Shown: positions 47,793-59,786, counted from the stretch's first letter. The stretch: DNA of 64,000 nucleotides from Magnolia sinica (GCF_029962835.1 NC_080590.1:67481501-67545500); one strand, 5' to 3'. Numbers and translations: made by a program. Notes: generated by a model not told the origin, from the sequence alone.

Positions 47793-47803
47793 CTATATAA
47801 AGG
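47793..47803 (+). promoter_or_regulatory. TATA box upstream of an extra frame
   Basis: CGTCTATATAAAGGATTC is a good plant TATA context about 80 bases before ATGGCTGTTACACC (47883). Confidence 0.45.
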
Positions 47804-47882
47804 ATTCTCTGGTGCTTTCTTCCCTGCACACTCAAATTCTTTTACTTCCCAATCTTCAACGACTCTTATTCTCTCTTTTCAA

Positions 47883-48609
47883 TGGCTGTTACACCATGTC
47901 TCCTATCAACCGGGCTCAAAGGTTCCTAAGGGAAATACTTTCCCTGGACATTGAGGTATTCACTCACTCTACCCTTCAGTATGACGTATATCTATTTATT
48001 CATGACCTTCAAATCACTTCCAAGAATGATGTTCCCTTAACTGAACTACTAGATGCTTTGACCAAACTTTAGAGTATCATCGATACATAATTTGTTGCCG
48101 AGAAAAACTTGTAAAAAGCTTGATGCTCATGAAAATGAGCATGCTGCCATCCATAGGGAATTGAACATACTCCTTGGTCAATACGATTGGGCCTGGTATA
48201 ACCACATGTTTTGAACTCAGCAACATCATTTCAACAAAGTGATGCTGAGAACTTTATAGGTTCAGCATAGAGTAATTAATGACGATCTTTAAGAGTCCGA
48301 GTGAATTTACCCTGGAAGGTGCTCGAATTACTCACAGACTCTTCTGAATTTCATCAATTCTCAGATCAATCTTTATTAAGCTCGATCGTGCGAGAGTAAC
48401 GAACAAAAGAGAGAGATTGAGTACAAAGACAATGTCATCAGTTGCTGCACTGACTAAGTCCTGTGCTTCCTCTACCAAGTTCTAAAAAGAGGAGTCCTGG
48501 AAGGGTCGAAGGAAAATAGCCGAACTTATCAGAGAACGTGCTGCCAAGGAATTTGATGAGATGAAGGTTACTTGCGCCCAAGTCATATCCGGCCAAGCCC
48601 TTTTTCTTT

Positions 48610-48651
<42 letters not shown>

Positions 48652-48660
48652 AATTTAAAA
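47883..48660 (+). pseudogene. Unidentified extra reading frame of a Tat-type element
   Basis: Frames after the TATA box encode FLREILSLDIEVFTHSTLQY and LQITSKNDVPLTELLDALTK, then after stops AHENEHAAIHRELNILLGQY. No family was recognised; the charged, leucine-spaced stretches suggest coiled coil. It lies opposite to, and downstream of, a minus-strand integrase end (48860-49260), the place where Tat elements carry additional antisense frames. It is broken by stops. Function unknown. Confidence 0.4.
48614..48648. repeat. (CT)n microsatellite
   Basis: About 17 CT units end in a T-rich stretch. Confidence 0.97.
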
Positions 48661-48859
48661 AAAAAACATAAATAAAGATGTAATCGTCCCGTCAACTACA
48701 TTTTGCTAGTCTTAGCTTTAGAATATATATATATATATATCTTTCGACCTATTTTAATCTTTACACATCATTTATGATTATTCTAACCATTGCTTAGCCT
48801 GATTTTTTCATATCTCGCATAGACTGAGATGAGATGCTCCTAGAAATTGACCATTTATT

Positions 48860-49260
48860 TGATTTTTTTTTTGGCTATCTTTCTATCAATATCATAAAGG
48901 ATTTAAGTTTCACCATGGAGAACATTTACTACTGTAAATGGTCCATTTCATGTGAGCAACTATTTACAAAATTTAACATCATCAGTCCCAAGAGGCAATA
49001 TCACTTTCCAAACCATATCGCATTCACCAAAAGCTTTCTTTTTCACCTTTTTATTGTATGCTCGAGTGACTCTGGCTTTGTTTGTTATAATGGAATTTAA
49101 GGCCACTACCTAAATTTCTTATAAGTCCTCGAGTTCAACCAACATAGCCTCTATGAAATCGGTCGGGGTCAAGTCAGCCTGTTAAGCTACCCACAATGAT
49201 GGCACTGTCACCTCCAACGGTAATTGTTTCGACAAGAAACGAAAGGTATTTAGTTTGGGG
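48860..49260 (-). pseudogene. Tat-type integrase C-terminal end
   Basis: Minus frames give TPTDFIEAMLVELEDL, RAYNKKVKKKAFGECDMVWK and VILPLGTDDVKFCK, followed by NGPFTVVNVLHGE. This matches the end of Tat/Ogre integrase. Stops and a lost Trp-Ser-Pro-Asn-Trp-type core make it dead. It is separate from the integrase end at 47330-47725. Confidence 0.75.
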
Positions 49261-50090
49261 AATTACTTAATTAATCATTATGGAGAATAATCACCAAGTT
49301 CATTTATTCTGAATTCATTTACATCCTTTGGTTTCCCTTGATCCTAAGATAGAATATAAAAAGAATACAAATATAAAACAAATTTGAATGTCAAAATCGG
49401 CAGCATTTCGGCTTGTTATTTAATCATCTCATTGAGAGGAATATGATCATCTTGTATCTTCTTCTTCAGCTCATAAACATAGCCCATACCCCTAAATTGA
49501 AGAAAAACTGGCCTGCTCCAATAATTTTGGCAGAATGTTAGCTCTTTGATATCGATCCATGCGCAACACCATGCTGTTGCGCGTCGGGACAACGTAATGG
49601 AAGAACTCCATTTCTTCTCTTCTCTTTCTTCTCTTCAGAATACCTTCGGAGTCTTTGTCTTCTCTGGAGCTCTGATCTTCTTCGTCATCTCCATTGTGTC
49701 CAAATGAGAAGGGGAGTGGGGTAATTATAGGCCTCCATACGTGCGATCCCTTGATCTTTGTGCCATGGGGCACACTTCCCACAGCACCTCATCAATCCGA
49801 TCTTTCTGCATGAAAACAGTGTTGCGCGAACCCGCGCAACCAATGTTCTTTGCGCGCAACACATTACTCATTTAATTTTCTTCATTTCCCTTCTTTCTTA
49901 AATCTTGATTTTCTTCTTTTCTTTTTACTTCCTTTAATCATCATTCATTTTTTTGTACCTCAACAGATGCCCCCTTGATCCTTTATTTGTCCTCACTAGG
50001 ATAAAGAAATAAGATCAACCCTTTCTTCTTTTATCCAAATGTCATTGTGCTCTCCCGTGCAACGGCTAGTCGGGTCCCTTAATTGGGTCC
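49261..50090. other. Unassigned; GCGCAAC-rich sequence
   Basis: No domain was recognised. The word GCGCAAC and its complement GTTGCGC recur (about 49561, 49575, 49821, 49834, 49854), in an otherwise AT-rich sequence. Variants continue to about 50290. The stretch 49490-49770 is purine-rich on minus and has an open frame of no known family. Confidence 0.4.
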
Positions 50091-50096
50091 AATTCC

Positions 50097-50107
50097 TCTA
50101 TAAATAC
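50097..50107 (+). promoter_or_regulatory. TATA box upstream of the second PMD frame
   Basis: TCCTCTATAAATACCAATG is a strong TATA context followed by a pyrimidine-rich leader. It precedes the PMD remnant by several hundred bases, parallel to the arrangement near 28.23 kb. Confidence 0.45.
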
Positions 50108-50499
50108 CAATGCCAATCATTTGTTTCATTCTTCATTCTGTTTACTGAAGCTCTGTCCGTCCGTCAACTCCCTGCATAATAGCTCGCCTTTGCGCACTAA
50201 CCCCACGCAACACCTTCACTGTTGTGTGAACTTTAATCTCTCTGCGCGCTCCCGCACAACACATCTATTTGAGCGCACCCGCACAACTGATAGTTACTTC
50301 AAAAAAATTTCAAAGTCTTGAAATTTGATACTTGACCTTTTCCAAAACTTTTCTTCTCTGCTTTCTTCAAGAAACCCCTCCACTCTGATACCCATCTTCT
50401 TCATCTTATCATGGCTCATAAAAGAGGACACTTCGTCTTGTAGAACCTTCTCCCTCAAATCCTTCTCATCACGAATCACCGAATCCATCAGCTTCACAA

Positions 50500-53040
50500 G
50501 CTCCTGAACCTTCTCCATCTCCATCTCCAGATCAGCCACAGAAGAAAAGGTTCAAAACTACTTCCAAACATCTTGCATACATAAAAGAACCCGTACTTCC
50601 AACCTTCGATTTTACAGATCGTATCAATGCACTGTCTTCCCCAATTCACAGAGCAATCTCGATGGGTGACATCAAAAAGCCTTCTAGACACGGCCGTGAA
50701 TTTGATTGGGAGGAATGGTTGTAATCGACGACTCATCTTCAAACTATCAGCCAGAAACCACTTGCCAAAGAGGATACTTCGCCTCCCTCAAGATAAAAAA
50801 GGTCGCGCTGAAACAAGGCTGAAGAATTCCAAGAGAAGATAAAGGAACACAGTAGAAAAAAGGCTTCAAAATTCCTGGGAAACGGTTTGAGTTATCCAAA
50901 GCATCATGAAATTTGATGATCCTCACAAAGAAGGAATGGTTATTATTCCATTGAACCTCCATCGCCACCAGTCCATTATCAACTGCGAACCTTCTGACCA
51001 AATAGATGGAGAAAAACGGATGTTCACAGTGAATTGGGTATTGAAAGAACCCCACATCTTAGGAGTTCTATTGGCCAAGAAATCGAGACAACAGATCGGC
51101 GAAGTTCACCCAATGAAATTTCTCGTCCATTCTCATGATCCTCATACCTTATTTCCAACTCATTTTTATGAGACTGTTCAACAACACTATAGAGATCGTG
51201 AATCAACCTGGGGTCAAGAAGAATTCAGAACTAGAGGTTTCTTGACTTCTCGTTCTTAATATTCGGAATGGGCAGAGGCGATCTTAACGAAGCACGCCAA
51301 AACGCTGATCAAGATTGACCTCTATTATGCTATAGAAGTTACATCGCACTACTTTTGTAAAGAAACTCCAATCCTCAAAGGCTTCCTGAATTACTGGTGC
51401 CCTATAACCAATTCATTTCACCTCCTAGCTGGAGAAATAAGCATCACACTTTGGTACCTTCATCGAATTGTTGGCCTTCCATTAACAGGGAAATTTTACG
51501 ACGAATATGTCTCAACCAATGAAGAACATGCATACATCTCTTCGCCTGATCGAGAAGCTTCTACTTCGGAGACAACTACAAAGCTCTTCAAAGAAATGTA
51601 GAATTTTCCAAACATTCATAAAATTTCTCCTCTGCAATGGCTTGCCCACTTCACTAGAGCTTTTCGGTAATTTCGAACCATGAATTAACCATATCTTATT
51701 ATACTCATGTTTCTTGCGCTCTTATCATTTTTATCATATTTTCTGTAGATTCTGCAATTGTCACTCCAAGGAATTAATAAATCTTCATGAGAAAGTGAAT
51801 GGCCGCCCAGAATATAACCTCTATGGAGAACTTGCTGCTTTTCTAGTCTATTGGTTAAGCCTAGTTGTTCTCCTAAGTTCAAAATGGGCGGACGCTATTC
51901 GTCCCACAGTATTTGTTTTTGTCGACACCATGACAGAAGGCCATAAACATTCTCTTACTCCTCCAGTTTTATGCTCCATCTATTCACGTAAAGAGTCCTG
52001 CTGTCGGAGCCTCTTCTACATATACCCCCTGGCATTATCTCACCGGGTGGTTGGGTATCTATTTTCCCTGGACTTTCAACGTGCTAGAAAAATCATATAT
52101 CAGCCCTTCACATTTTCCTGTGGTTCTTCCAGAAGAGGGCAATGGCCAAAAGATTGTATGACTAGGCGGTTAACAAGATTCTGGCGACTGACACCATTGA
52201 TTTCTTTCAATTCTGCCTCCATAGATATACAAAAGACAGACATGGTGGACATTGAATCGCTCTCAGTAAGAGAATCATTTTATCTTTCGATTCAGTCTTG
52301 TAGTCTCCCGTTAAGAGAAGGGACAAAATTTTGGAGAGATCCCTATTATGCAAGTCGATTTGCCAAACAATTCGGCTTCGATCAAACAATACCTGAAGAT
52401 TACGGGATAGTCACTAGAAGGATGTGAAGCTATGACGTGGGTCCATACAATTGGGCTATGATTTGGAAACAATTATTGGGTGGTCGTGTCTGGTCTACCT
52501 TCGTAATCCCAGGCAACAATCGTTTTATCCGTGCATCTTACGGCTAGACAAGGTGGTGGGCTCACCAGTCCTATCTAGTGATCCAGTGTTTGCCAGTAAA
52601 TCACCTAGTATGGGTTCCTCCTCCCAAGCTTAAAGGGCGGAAATTTGAAAAAGGAGTTGGCTTCATGATGGAGAAAAGCCGTGCACCTTTTCCCGGTTAA
52701 ATTTGTAGGAAAATATCATTGGAAGAACTGATCTGCGAAAAGAAACCTTCTTGAGATGGATCGCTCATAGAGTCATTATGGAATTTGAAAAAAAATCCTC
52801 GAGAACTTCTTGGTAGAGTTACTGAAGATGTGGAAGAAATACCTTCTCCAGTCTAAGAACTCACAGATAACCTTCAAGATGATATAGCTCAAGGTGAGGC
52901 AGCCCCATTTTCTACTCAATAACCTGTCCGTTCTAGTCCTTCTCCCTCGATGACTAGGTTACGGACATGTTCTCAGACCACTCCTCATAAAGGTAGAATT
53001 GTTTCTTCTGCTCTTCCAACTCAAGAAGGCAAAGATCATT
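50500..53040 (+). pseudogene. Second plant mobile domain (PMD) frame, broken
   Basis: After a low-complexity basic leader, frames give FDDPHKEGMVIIPLNLHRHQ (near 50910) and MKFLVHSHDPHTLFPTHFYE (near 51110). In the next frame come YSEWAEAILTKHAKTLIKID and ILKGFLNYWCPITNSFHLLA (51260-51440), then ISITLWYLHRIVGLPLTGKF. After an interruption near 51600-51720 the frame ELAAFLVYWLSLVVL, IRPTVFVFVDTMTEGHKHSL, TPPVLCSIYSRKES continues to 52424, and a WAMIWKQLLGGRVW tail follows. This is the long PMD type often found with Tat retroelements and MULEs. At least three stops or shifts disrupt it. The C-terminal 52640-53040 is Ser/Pro-rich and degenerate. Confidence 0.75.
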
Positions 53041-53053
53041 CAGTAGACAATAC

Positions 53054-53400
53054 CACTAGGCCAAAATCATGAATTTGCGACGGATTTTAGTGACGGACTT
53101 CATCCGTCGCAAAAATTGCTTGGTTTAACGACGGATTTTATCCGTCGCTAACGGAAAAGGTTCGTCACCAACTTGAAATTCCGGTCAAAAGTCGAATTTT
53201 GCGACGGACCAAAATCCATCGCTAAAATGTGATTTACGACGGATTATGGTTCGTCGTAAAATGACGACGGACTAAATCCGTCGCAAAATTTGATTTTGCA
53301 ACAGTGATCAGTTGCAAATTCCCGCCCAAAATAGCAATTCGCGACGGTTTTTAGTTGCTTTTGCGACAGATCATGGTCCGTCGTAAAAGGAGTTTTACTA
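53054..53400. mobile_element. CACTA transposon terminus with subterminal repeats
   Basis: CACTAGGCCAAAATCATGAA begins the element (possible 3-bp target TAC at its left). It is followed by at least eight copies of GCGACGGA/TCCGTCGC-type words in both orientations through about 53385, the classic subterminal repeat block of plant CACTA (En/Spm) elements. The opposite TIR (ending TAGTG with the same repeats) was not found, so this is a one-ended remnant or strongly truncated copy. Confidence 0.8.
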
Positions 53401-53555
53401 TGAACATTTTGTTTTTTCAATTTTTTTTAAAGAATATGGTGGAAAATAATGTTTTTTTTTTTTTTTGTAGTCTAATAATTGTTTTTTAATAGAATTTCAG
53501 TGGTTTAATTGTACATATTTGTATATAAGATTATTTTTTAACAATTGATTGAATG

Positions 53556-53608
<53 letters not shown>

Positions 53609-54560
53609 TTTATATCAAATGAGTGGAAATTATTAATTTTGTTAAATTTAAAACTAATATTTAAATGATTTGTAATATCACATGAAAAGAATATTGAGAA
53701 GTTCAAAAAATTTAACATGTTTGAGAAAAAAATGAGATTTTGAAAAAATAAAAATTGTGATTTAATAAAAATATATTTTGTGGGAAAAAAAAGAATATTG
53801 AATAAAGTTGATAAATTTCAAAAAAAAAAAAGAATTTGATTTTGAGAAAAAAATAATATCCTGAAAAAGAAAATTAAAAAGATTTTAAAAAATGTGAAAA
53901 TTTTCACAATGTTGAAAAATGAAAATATTTTTAAAAAGAAAATGAGAGTTTGTATTTTGAAAAATAAAATAAAAATTAAGAAGTTTGATAAAAATTGACA
54001 AGTTCAAAAAAAAATGTTTTTAAAAAAAATGGAGAAGTTAGAAAGAATTGACAGTTTTAAAATAAAATGATATTAAAAAATTGATACTTAATCAAAAAAC
54101 AAACATTTTGAAACGAAAAATAAAGAAGAAAAAATTTGTGATTTTGAAAAATAATTGAAAATGTTCAAAATTTGAAATTAAAAGAAAAAGTTATTTATAA
54201 AAACACTAAGATTTTGAAAAAAAATAATATATCATTTAAAAAAAGAAAATTGAAAAGTTGAAAACAAAATGATGCTTTTAAAGAAAAAAAAATCGGCATT
54301 TGGGAATTTTTGGGAAAAAAAATTAAAATTTGTGAAAATTTTAGAGATTTTGAAAATAAAAATTCAGAATTTGTATTTTAATTATTTTTTTGAAATATTT
54401 TAAATGAAAATGATATTTTGTTAAAAGTTTTCAAAGAAAAATTAAGAGTAAAAAAATATACATTTTGAAAAATAATGTTATTTTTAAAAGGAAATTGAAA
54501 TTTATCTGTGTAAAAAATATTTTTTTTATTAAATTATTAGGCACATCCACTAATTGAACA
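53401..54560. other. Low-complexity A/T-rich block
   Basis: Sequence is dominated by GAAAAAT, TTTTGAAA and AAAATTG words, with no coding capacity. It may be the internal part of the truncated CACTA element. An (AT)n tract is listed separately. Confidence 0.6.
53559..53604. repeat. (AT)n microsatellite
   Basis: About 23 AT units with no family M MITE next to them. Confidence 0.97.
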
Positions 54561-54784
54561 TTTAACCGTTTTTGGATAATCTAATTAGTCCAGATTGAAG
54601 AGTAAATAACTTCAGATGTTTAAATCAAATTTCACTCAAATTGTTGATCAATCTTGTATGCCCAATATCTTTCTCATATGTAGCTAGCCTGATCGGGGTG
54701 AGTAACTAGTCAAATTGAGGGTATTGATCAGTAAAATAGAGTGAATGGACCAGACATAAAATGGGCCAAATATTCTGGTCAAAA
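54561..54784. other. Unassigned spacer
   Basis: Nothing recognisable between the A/T-rich block and the next MITE. Confidence 0.35.
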
Positions 54785-55250
54785 TTGTGACCCAACTTAT
54801 TGACCTCGTGAGAACCTAAGAATTGATGTTAGTAAGTTTTGTGAGCCCCATCATGATGTGTGTTGAACATCAACACTATGCATTTGATGTGTCCCCTTTA
54901 GGTTATGAGATATCTCAAAAATCATCCGTATACGAAACTCAGGTGGGCCATACCATATAAAACCATGTGAAGACATCCTAAAAAAATGTAAAAGCACTTG
55001 GTGGGCCCACATGAGTTTTGGATGCGGTTGAAACTTGGTTTGACCCCTCATCCAAGTGGGACACACATAATGAATGGGCTAGATCTATTAATCACATCTA
55101 GGTAGGCCCAATATATGATTATTTATGTTTTAATGGGAGGGTAATCCCTCTCAACTATAGTATGTGGTGTAGCCCACCCACGTCATGGATTGACTTTATA
55201 TTTTAATCCCATGGCCCACCATGGAATGTTGCATCTTATTGATGGGGCAG
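54785..55250 (+). mobile_element. Foldback MITE (family M, copy M7), ends degenerate
   Basis: The interior matches M1 in the same orientation (AACATCAACACTATGCATTT, CCGTATACGAAACTCAGGTG, CCTCATCCAAGTGGGACACA, CCACCATGGAATGTTGCATC). The terminal repeats are largely gone; only TGACCTCGTGAGAAC may remain at left. No microsatellite flanks it. Confidence 0.75.
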
Positions 55251-55794
55251 ATCTAAATTTCAATTGAACCCCACCATGTAAAAGAGTGGGATAGTGATAC
55301 CAACCGATGAAACCTTCTTAGGGCCCACCAAATGTTTATTTGAGATCTAACCTGTTATAAGTTAATACAGACATGGAATAACTGGACATGATTTTAGAGA
55401 TCATTTTAGAATGAGCCCAAAAGTGATTCATATCCTAAGCTCAACTGGACCACACAAATAATAGCAGTGGGACAATGATTCTCACCATTAAAACATTCAT
55501 AGGGCCCACATAATGTTTAGTTTCCATCCAATCTATTAATAATATCACACATACCTAGATGAAGAGGAAAAACAAAAATTATATTGATCGAAAACTTCTG
55601 TGACCCTCAAAAGGGTTTCAATGGTAGCCATTCATTCTCCCACTGCCTTTTGTAGTGTGGTCCACTTGATCTTTGGATCTGTCTTATTTTTTAGCCCAAG
55701 ACTTATGACAAGCTCTCCAAATGGACAAATGGTTTGGATATAACACATACGTCATATGGGACCCACGGAAAACACTAGCAACGTCGGTGGTGTG
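55251..55794. mobile_element. Palindromic MITE remnant (GGGCCCAC type)
   Basis: It contains the conserved order of this group (TTTTAGAGATCATTTTAGAA, CTGGACCACACA, TTCATAGGGCCCAC, TGTGGTCCACTTGATC, ACATACGTCATATGGGACCC). Its halves are partly self-complementary. Ends are unclear and its left side merges with M7. Confidence 0.55.
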
Positions 55795-55803
55795 TGGTAC
55801 ACT

Positions 55804-56328
55804 GGAAACGGATTAGCTACTCCCCCTGGTTGATGGTCGGTGCTCTTTGGGCCCCACCATGATGTCTGTATTTCATCCATTCCATTAACCCATTTTTAAA
55901 GATCATTTTAGGTCTATATCCCAAAAATGTGAGGGATATAAATCTCAGGTGGACCACACCACAGGAAAATAATAGTGATTGGATATCCATCATTTAAATC
56001 CTCCTAAGGCCCACTGTATAGTTTATTTTACATCCAATTTGTTGATTAGGTCATAAAGACCCAGATGAAGGGAAAAAACAAAGATCAGATTGATCCAATA
56101 CTTTTATGGCCCCCAAAAATTTTTTATGGTCAATGTTCATTCAACGCTATTTCCTTTAATGTGGTCTAGTTGAAATTGGGATATACTTCATTTTTTTTTT
56201 CTAATACTATGAAATGATCTAGAAAAATAGATGGACAACATGGATGAAACACATACATCATGGTGGGGCCCAAAGAGCACCGACCACCAGCCATTGGCTG
56301 GTGGCGGGGGAGTAGCTAATCTGTTTCT
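55804..56328. mobile_element. Palindromic Mutator-like MITE with perfect 9-bp TSD
   Basis: TGGTACACT stands on both sides (55795-55803 and 56329-56337). The ends GAAACGGATTAGCTACTCCC and, inverted, GAAACAGATTAGCTACTCCC differ at one base. Similarity continues inwards through GGTCGGTGCTCTTTGGGCCC and CACCATGATGT, and more weakly to the centre, so the whole 525 bp can fold back. The right arm has an extra CCAGCCATTGGCTGG hairpin. A 9-bp TSD with long TIRs fits the Mutator superfamily. No coding sequence. Confidence 0.9.
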
Positions 56329-56351
56329 TGGTACACTAGCCAAGGAGTGTC

Positions 56352-59300
56352 TATAACGTCTCGGAAAAATCCGTACAAGGACCCGAGTACCACCTCAGGC
56401 AGAAATCACCCAGGACCAAATCCTTTAGAAATTAGGCTAGTATTAGCAAGTGCTAAACTAGTGTGCTTGTGAAATTAACACTAATCACTTTAAATGTGAT
56501 CTGCAGGACCCAAACCGTGTAGTATCATCGATGCTACATTACCCTGAAATCTAGAATCCATCTCAAAATCCAGTTGCTCTCGGGAGCATCTTGAAACTTC
56601 GTATTGGACCAGGACCACACGTCGAAAGTCCGATAACCGCAAAACTATACAGTTATGACCGCATTACTGGACTTGACAACCCCCTCGGAAATCAAGTTTT
56701 AATTGTGTCTAGAAATGCACAACTTGAGCCCGGAGCGAAGTGTGTGAGAAACATGAAAATATTTAGAAATAAAATCTGAATTTAAGTAATCTGAGTCGTG
56801 TTACTTTCAGGACAAATATAAGGATTCAGACCATCAGATTTAGACCCAAATACACCCTCGGATCAGGAGAAATGTCCCACACATATCGGTGTACTTGTGG
56901 CCTTGATCGAGTGTCCGCGACTGTTGAACTGAAACTGGTCCACCACGGCTGATCTGTAAACCTGATCGGAATGAAAACTCAGCCTGACCTAGATCCAATA
57001 TCAGGGAGCTTAAGTCCGACCGCACGCAGAAAAGGAGCCACCAGAAGTGCTCCGGTGGGCTGAAACAGACGCCCTTTGGATATAACCTAAGTATACCTTG
57101 GCCCTGGGGCCATTCCCATCAAACCTGGGCCTATATAGGGACCTTAAACCCTCTCTCTCTCACCTCATACGAATTTGAGATACCCTAGGAGAGAGAGAAG
57201 AGAAAAGAGAAGGGAAAAGAGAGAAAGTGAGAGTGAGAGTTGGAGATTCTTCCTGAGATCCGATCCCGCTACTCCACGCACTCAACCGCCATTCTTGTAT
57301 CGCTATACAGGCGATTCCGACTCCGTACTTAGGTAAGAAAACCTAACCCTAACTTGGCTTAGGGTTTTCGATGAGCGTAATAGATGAATTAGCTAACCTA
57401 TTCCCTGTTGTAGGTTATTGTGGTGCCGTAGACAAGACTTAGCTTTTAAAACTGAGTTCGCTACGACTCTACCAGCGAAAGGTGGGGACTATAAATGTTT
57501 AGGTTATGGTTTTCAAGGCTTTCAATGTCAGTTAATGATTTATGACTGACTTGAATTGCTATCACATGTTTAGACACGTTGTTCCTGCACTTTACACATA
57601 TATATGAACTATGTTGAATATAGTGTATTCTTGTATTTGTTGAAATGTTTATATGAATATGGATTCTGGATATGGATTTGCCATGATTAACTGTTGTAGA
57701 CATATGGTTGAGGTATACGTGACAATTCCTTAGCGAAAGGATTTGTCCTAATACGTGCTATTACCAACATACGTCATGTATGTTGGAATATGTAGTCTAA
57801 GTGTTTGTAAAAATGTCTGAATGAACAAATGTGTAATAAATTGTACTTATATGGGCGTTGAGGAGAGATTCTCAACTACCTTAACGATGTGTATGATTTC
57901 CTCCATCTAACTTATATTTTTTGTCTGTTTTACTTAGGGACTGCATATGTGTGAATTCATGTTTAAGTTGAAATCCATCAAATGCTCACATGCTTGTATG
58001 ATTGGAATTGTTGATCCATTACTGTTCTGATTATCTTGTATGATTATCTGTTATAATTGAATGTGTTTGGGACTACGGAGTAGTCCAGGCAATCGGTAAC
58101 AGGCACTGAATAGGTGGCTGAGGTTGTTTTGCTACATAAGACTTGATCGATGAATCCGAGCCGTACTTGGGATGTCGGCAGTGGTTAGGCCACACGGAGT
58201 GCTTACGCACTTCATGTCGGTCAACTCAACGTACACTCGTACTAGTCGAGCTCGTCAAGTAACCCGATTGACCCGATGTATGTTCACCATATATGAACGC
58301 TACTGCTTGAATCTAAGATACCAAACTTACCAGTGAAAATCCCTTTAACATTGGTACCTCGATCCGCTAAGACTCATGAGCCGGGCATGGTGGTATGGGA
58401 CACCGTGGTCGAGCTATTGGCCTACGCTGGGGTGACGAGCCTTCCCGTAGTGTCCAGTGAGCAACACAGCCTCGTGAGCCGAATACAGTAGTATGGGACA
58501 TTATATTCGAGCTGTCGGCCTACACTAATAAGGTGACGAGCCCTTTGTAGTGACCTCGAGCGTATGCTAAGACTGCGTAGAGGCTACGAGCCCTTACGTA
58601 GCAACAAGAGTACAAACTAGGCCTGTACTGATAAGGTGATGAGCCCTTTGCAATAACTTAGAACCGAAACATCGTATGAGATTTACTAGGATTAACGACC
58701 TTAGAATAGATCATTATTGTTTGGGAATTGATATAAGGGAGGTACCTTAGCTTCCCAATCCTACTGTATGAAAAGGACTAATAAGAACTAGGTAATCACG
58801 TTCATGCACCGCACTGCATGTGCCGTTTGGCGTTGGGCAGTGCACTGAGGAAGTGACTGACATGCGTGACCATTAGATGAAGATCACAGAGGGAGTGCAG
58901 GCAAGGGCATACATCATTTATACATATCATTCCTACATTAATCAGAGTACTTAGGGATGTTTGATTGTATTGCTTTATCATTACTGCTTGACTGAATTGA
59001 TAACATGTTAACCTTTGCTTTATTGTTCCACTGAGTTGATCACTCACTCCCACGTTACGGGATGGTGTTTTAAACACCAACCAGATTCTGTCTTAGCTGC
59101 AGATAGAGACCCGACTAATGAGGTGGAGGTGGACTTCGTAGACGATGAGGATGCCTTCTCATATATGCAGTATTCTGGCGGGTTTACCTAGACTGTTCTG
59201 ATCGGCGGGGCTTCAGGGTTATACTTGTAGTGGACTATTATATTTTGACATTTTGTAATTTGAAACAATACATGTAATTATTGACTTGGCAATGCATACA

Positions 59301-59529
59301 TACTTTGGGGACCTATACTGAGTTATAACGCTATACATATTTGAGTAAGTCTTCCGCTTGTGTATTACAACTGTCCCTGGATTATGTATTGCTGATTTAG
59401 CTTAATCTTATTCATGTTTTATGCACTAATACAGACAACATTTAATCGTCATTAAATATGTTGCATAAGTGATGCGTTGGAACTCGGGAGTTAGACTTTT
59501 ACTCGACCCCCGATTTTCAAGGCGTTACA
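56352..59529 (+). mobile_element. 3.2-kb solo LTR of a Ty3/gypsy element, 5-bp TSD
   Basis: GTGTC occurs on both sides (56347-56351 and 59530-59534). The termini are TATAACG and CGTTACA, so the expected TGTAACG start has one G-to-A change. A TATA box (CCTATATAGGG, 57130-57140) is followed by a CT/GA-rich leader and a good splice donor (CTTAGGTAAGAAAACC, near 57330). No gag, pol or second LTR is present. Partly repeated segments with GGTGACGAGCC (three or more, 58430-58660) lie in the 3' half. Length and ends suit the Del/Tekay-type chromoviruses, which is inference. Confidence 0.82.
57130..57140 (+). promoter_or_regulatory. TATA box of the solo LTR
   Basis: GGGCCTATATAGGGACC precedes a CTCTCTCTCTC leader at the distance expected for a transcription start about 30 bases downstream. 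Confidence 0.55.
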
Positions 59530-59740
59530 GTGTCAGTGCTCGTCTTAGCACGACACGTACCCTCACAACTCCAGGAGTGTCAGCGCTCTCTCTTTCTCTC
59601 TCTCGCCCTTGCCCCAATCCCCTCTCTCTCTCTTTATCTTTCCATTCACAATTTCCCTCTCTCTTCGCCCCCTAACCTCTCTCTATGTTTGATCCAAAGA
59701 AGGGAGGGAGCTGAAACGATGCCCTCCCTACCCACGCACG

Positions 59741-59742
<2 letters not shown>

Positions 59743-59780
<38 letters not shown>
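59743..59780. repeat. (CT)n microsatellite
   Basis: About 19 CT units; a Leu-Ser frame through it is an artefact. Confidence 0.97.
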
Positions 59781-59786
<6 letters not shown>

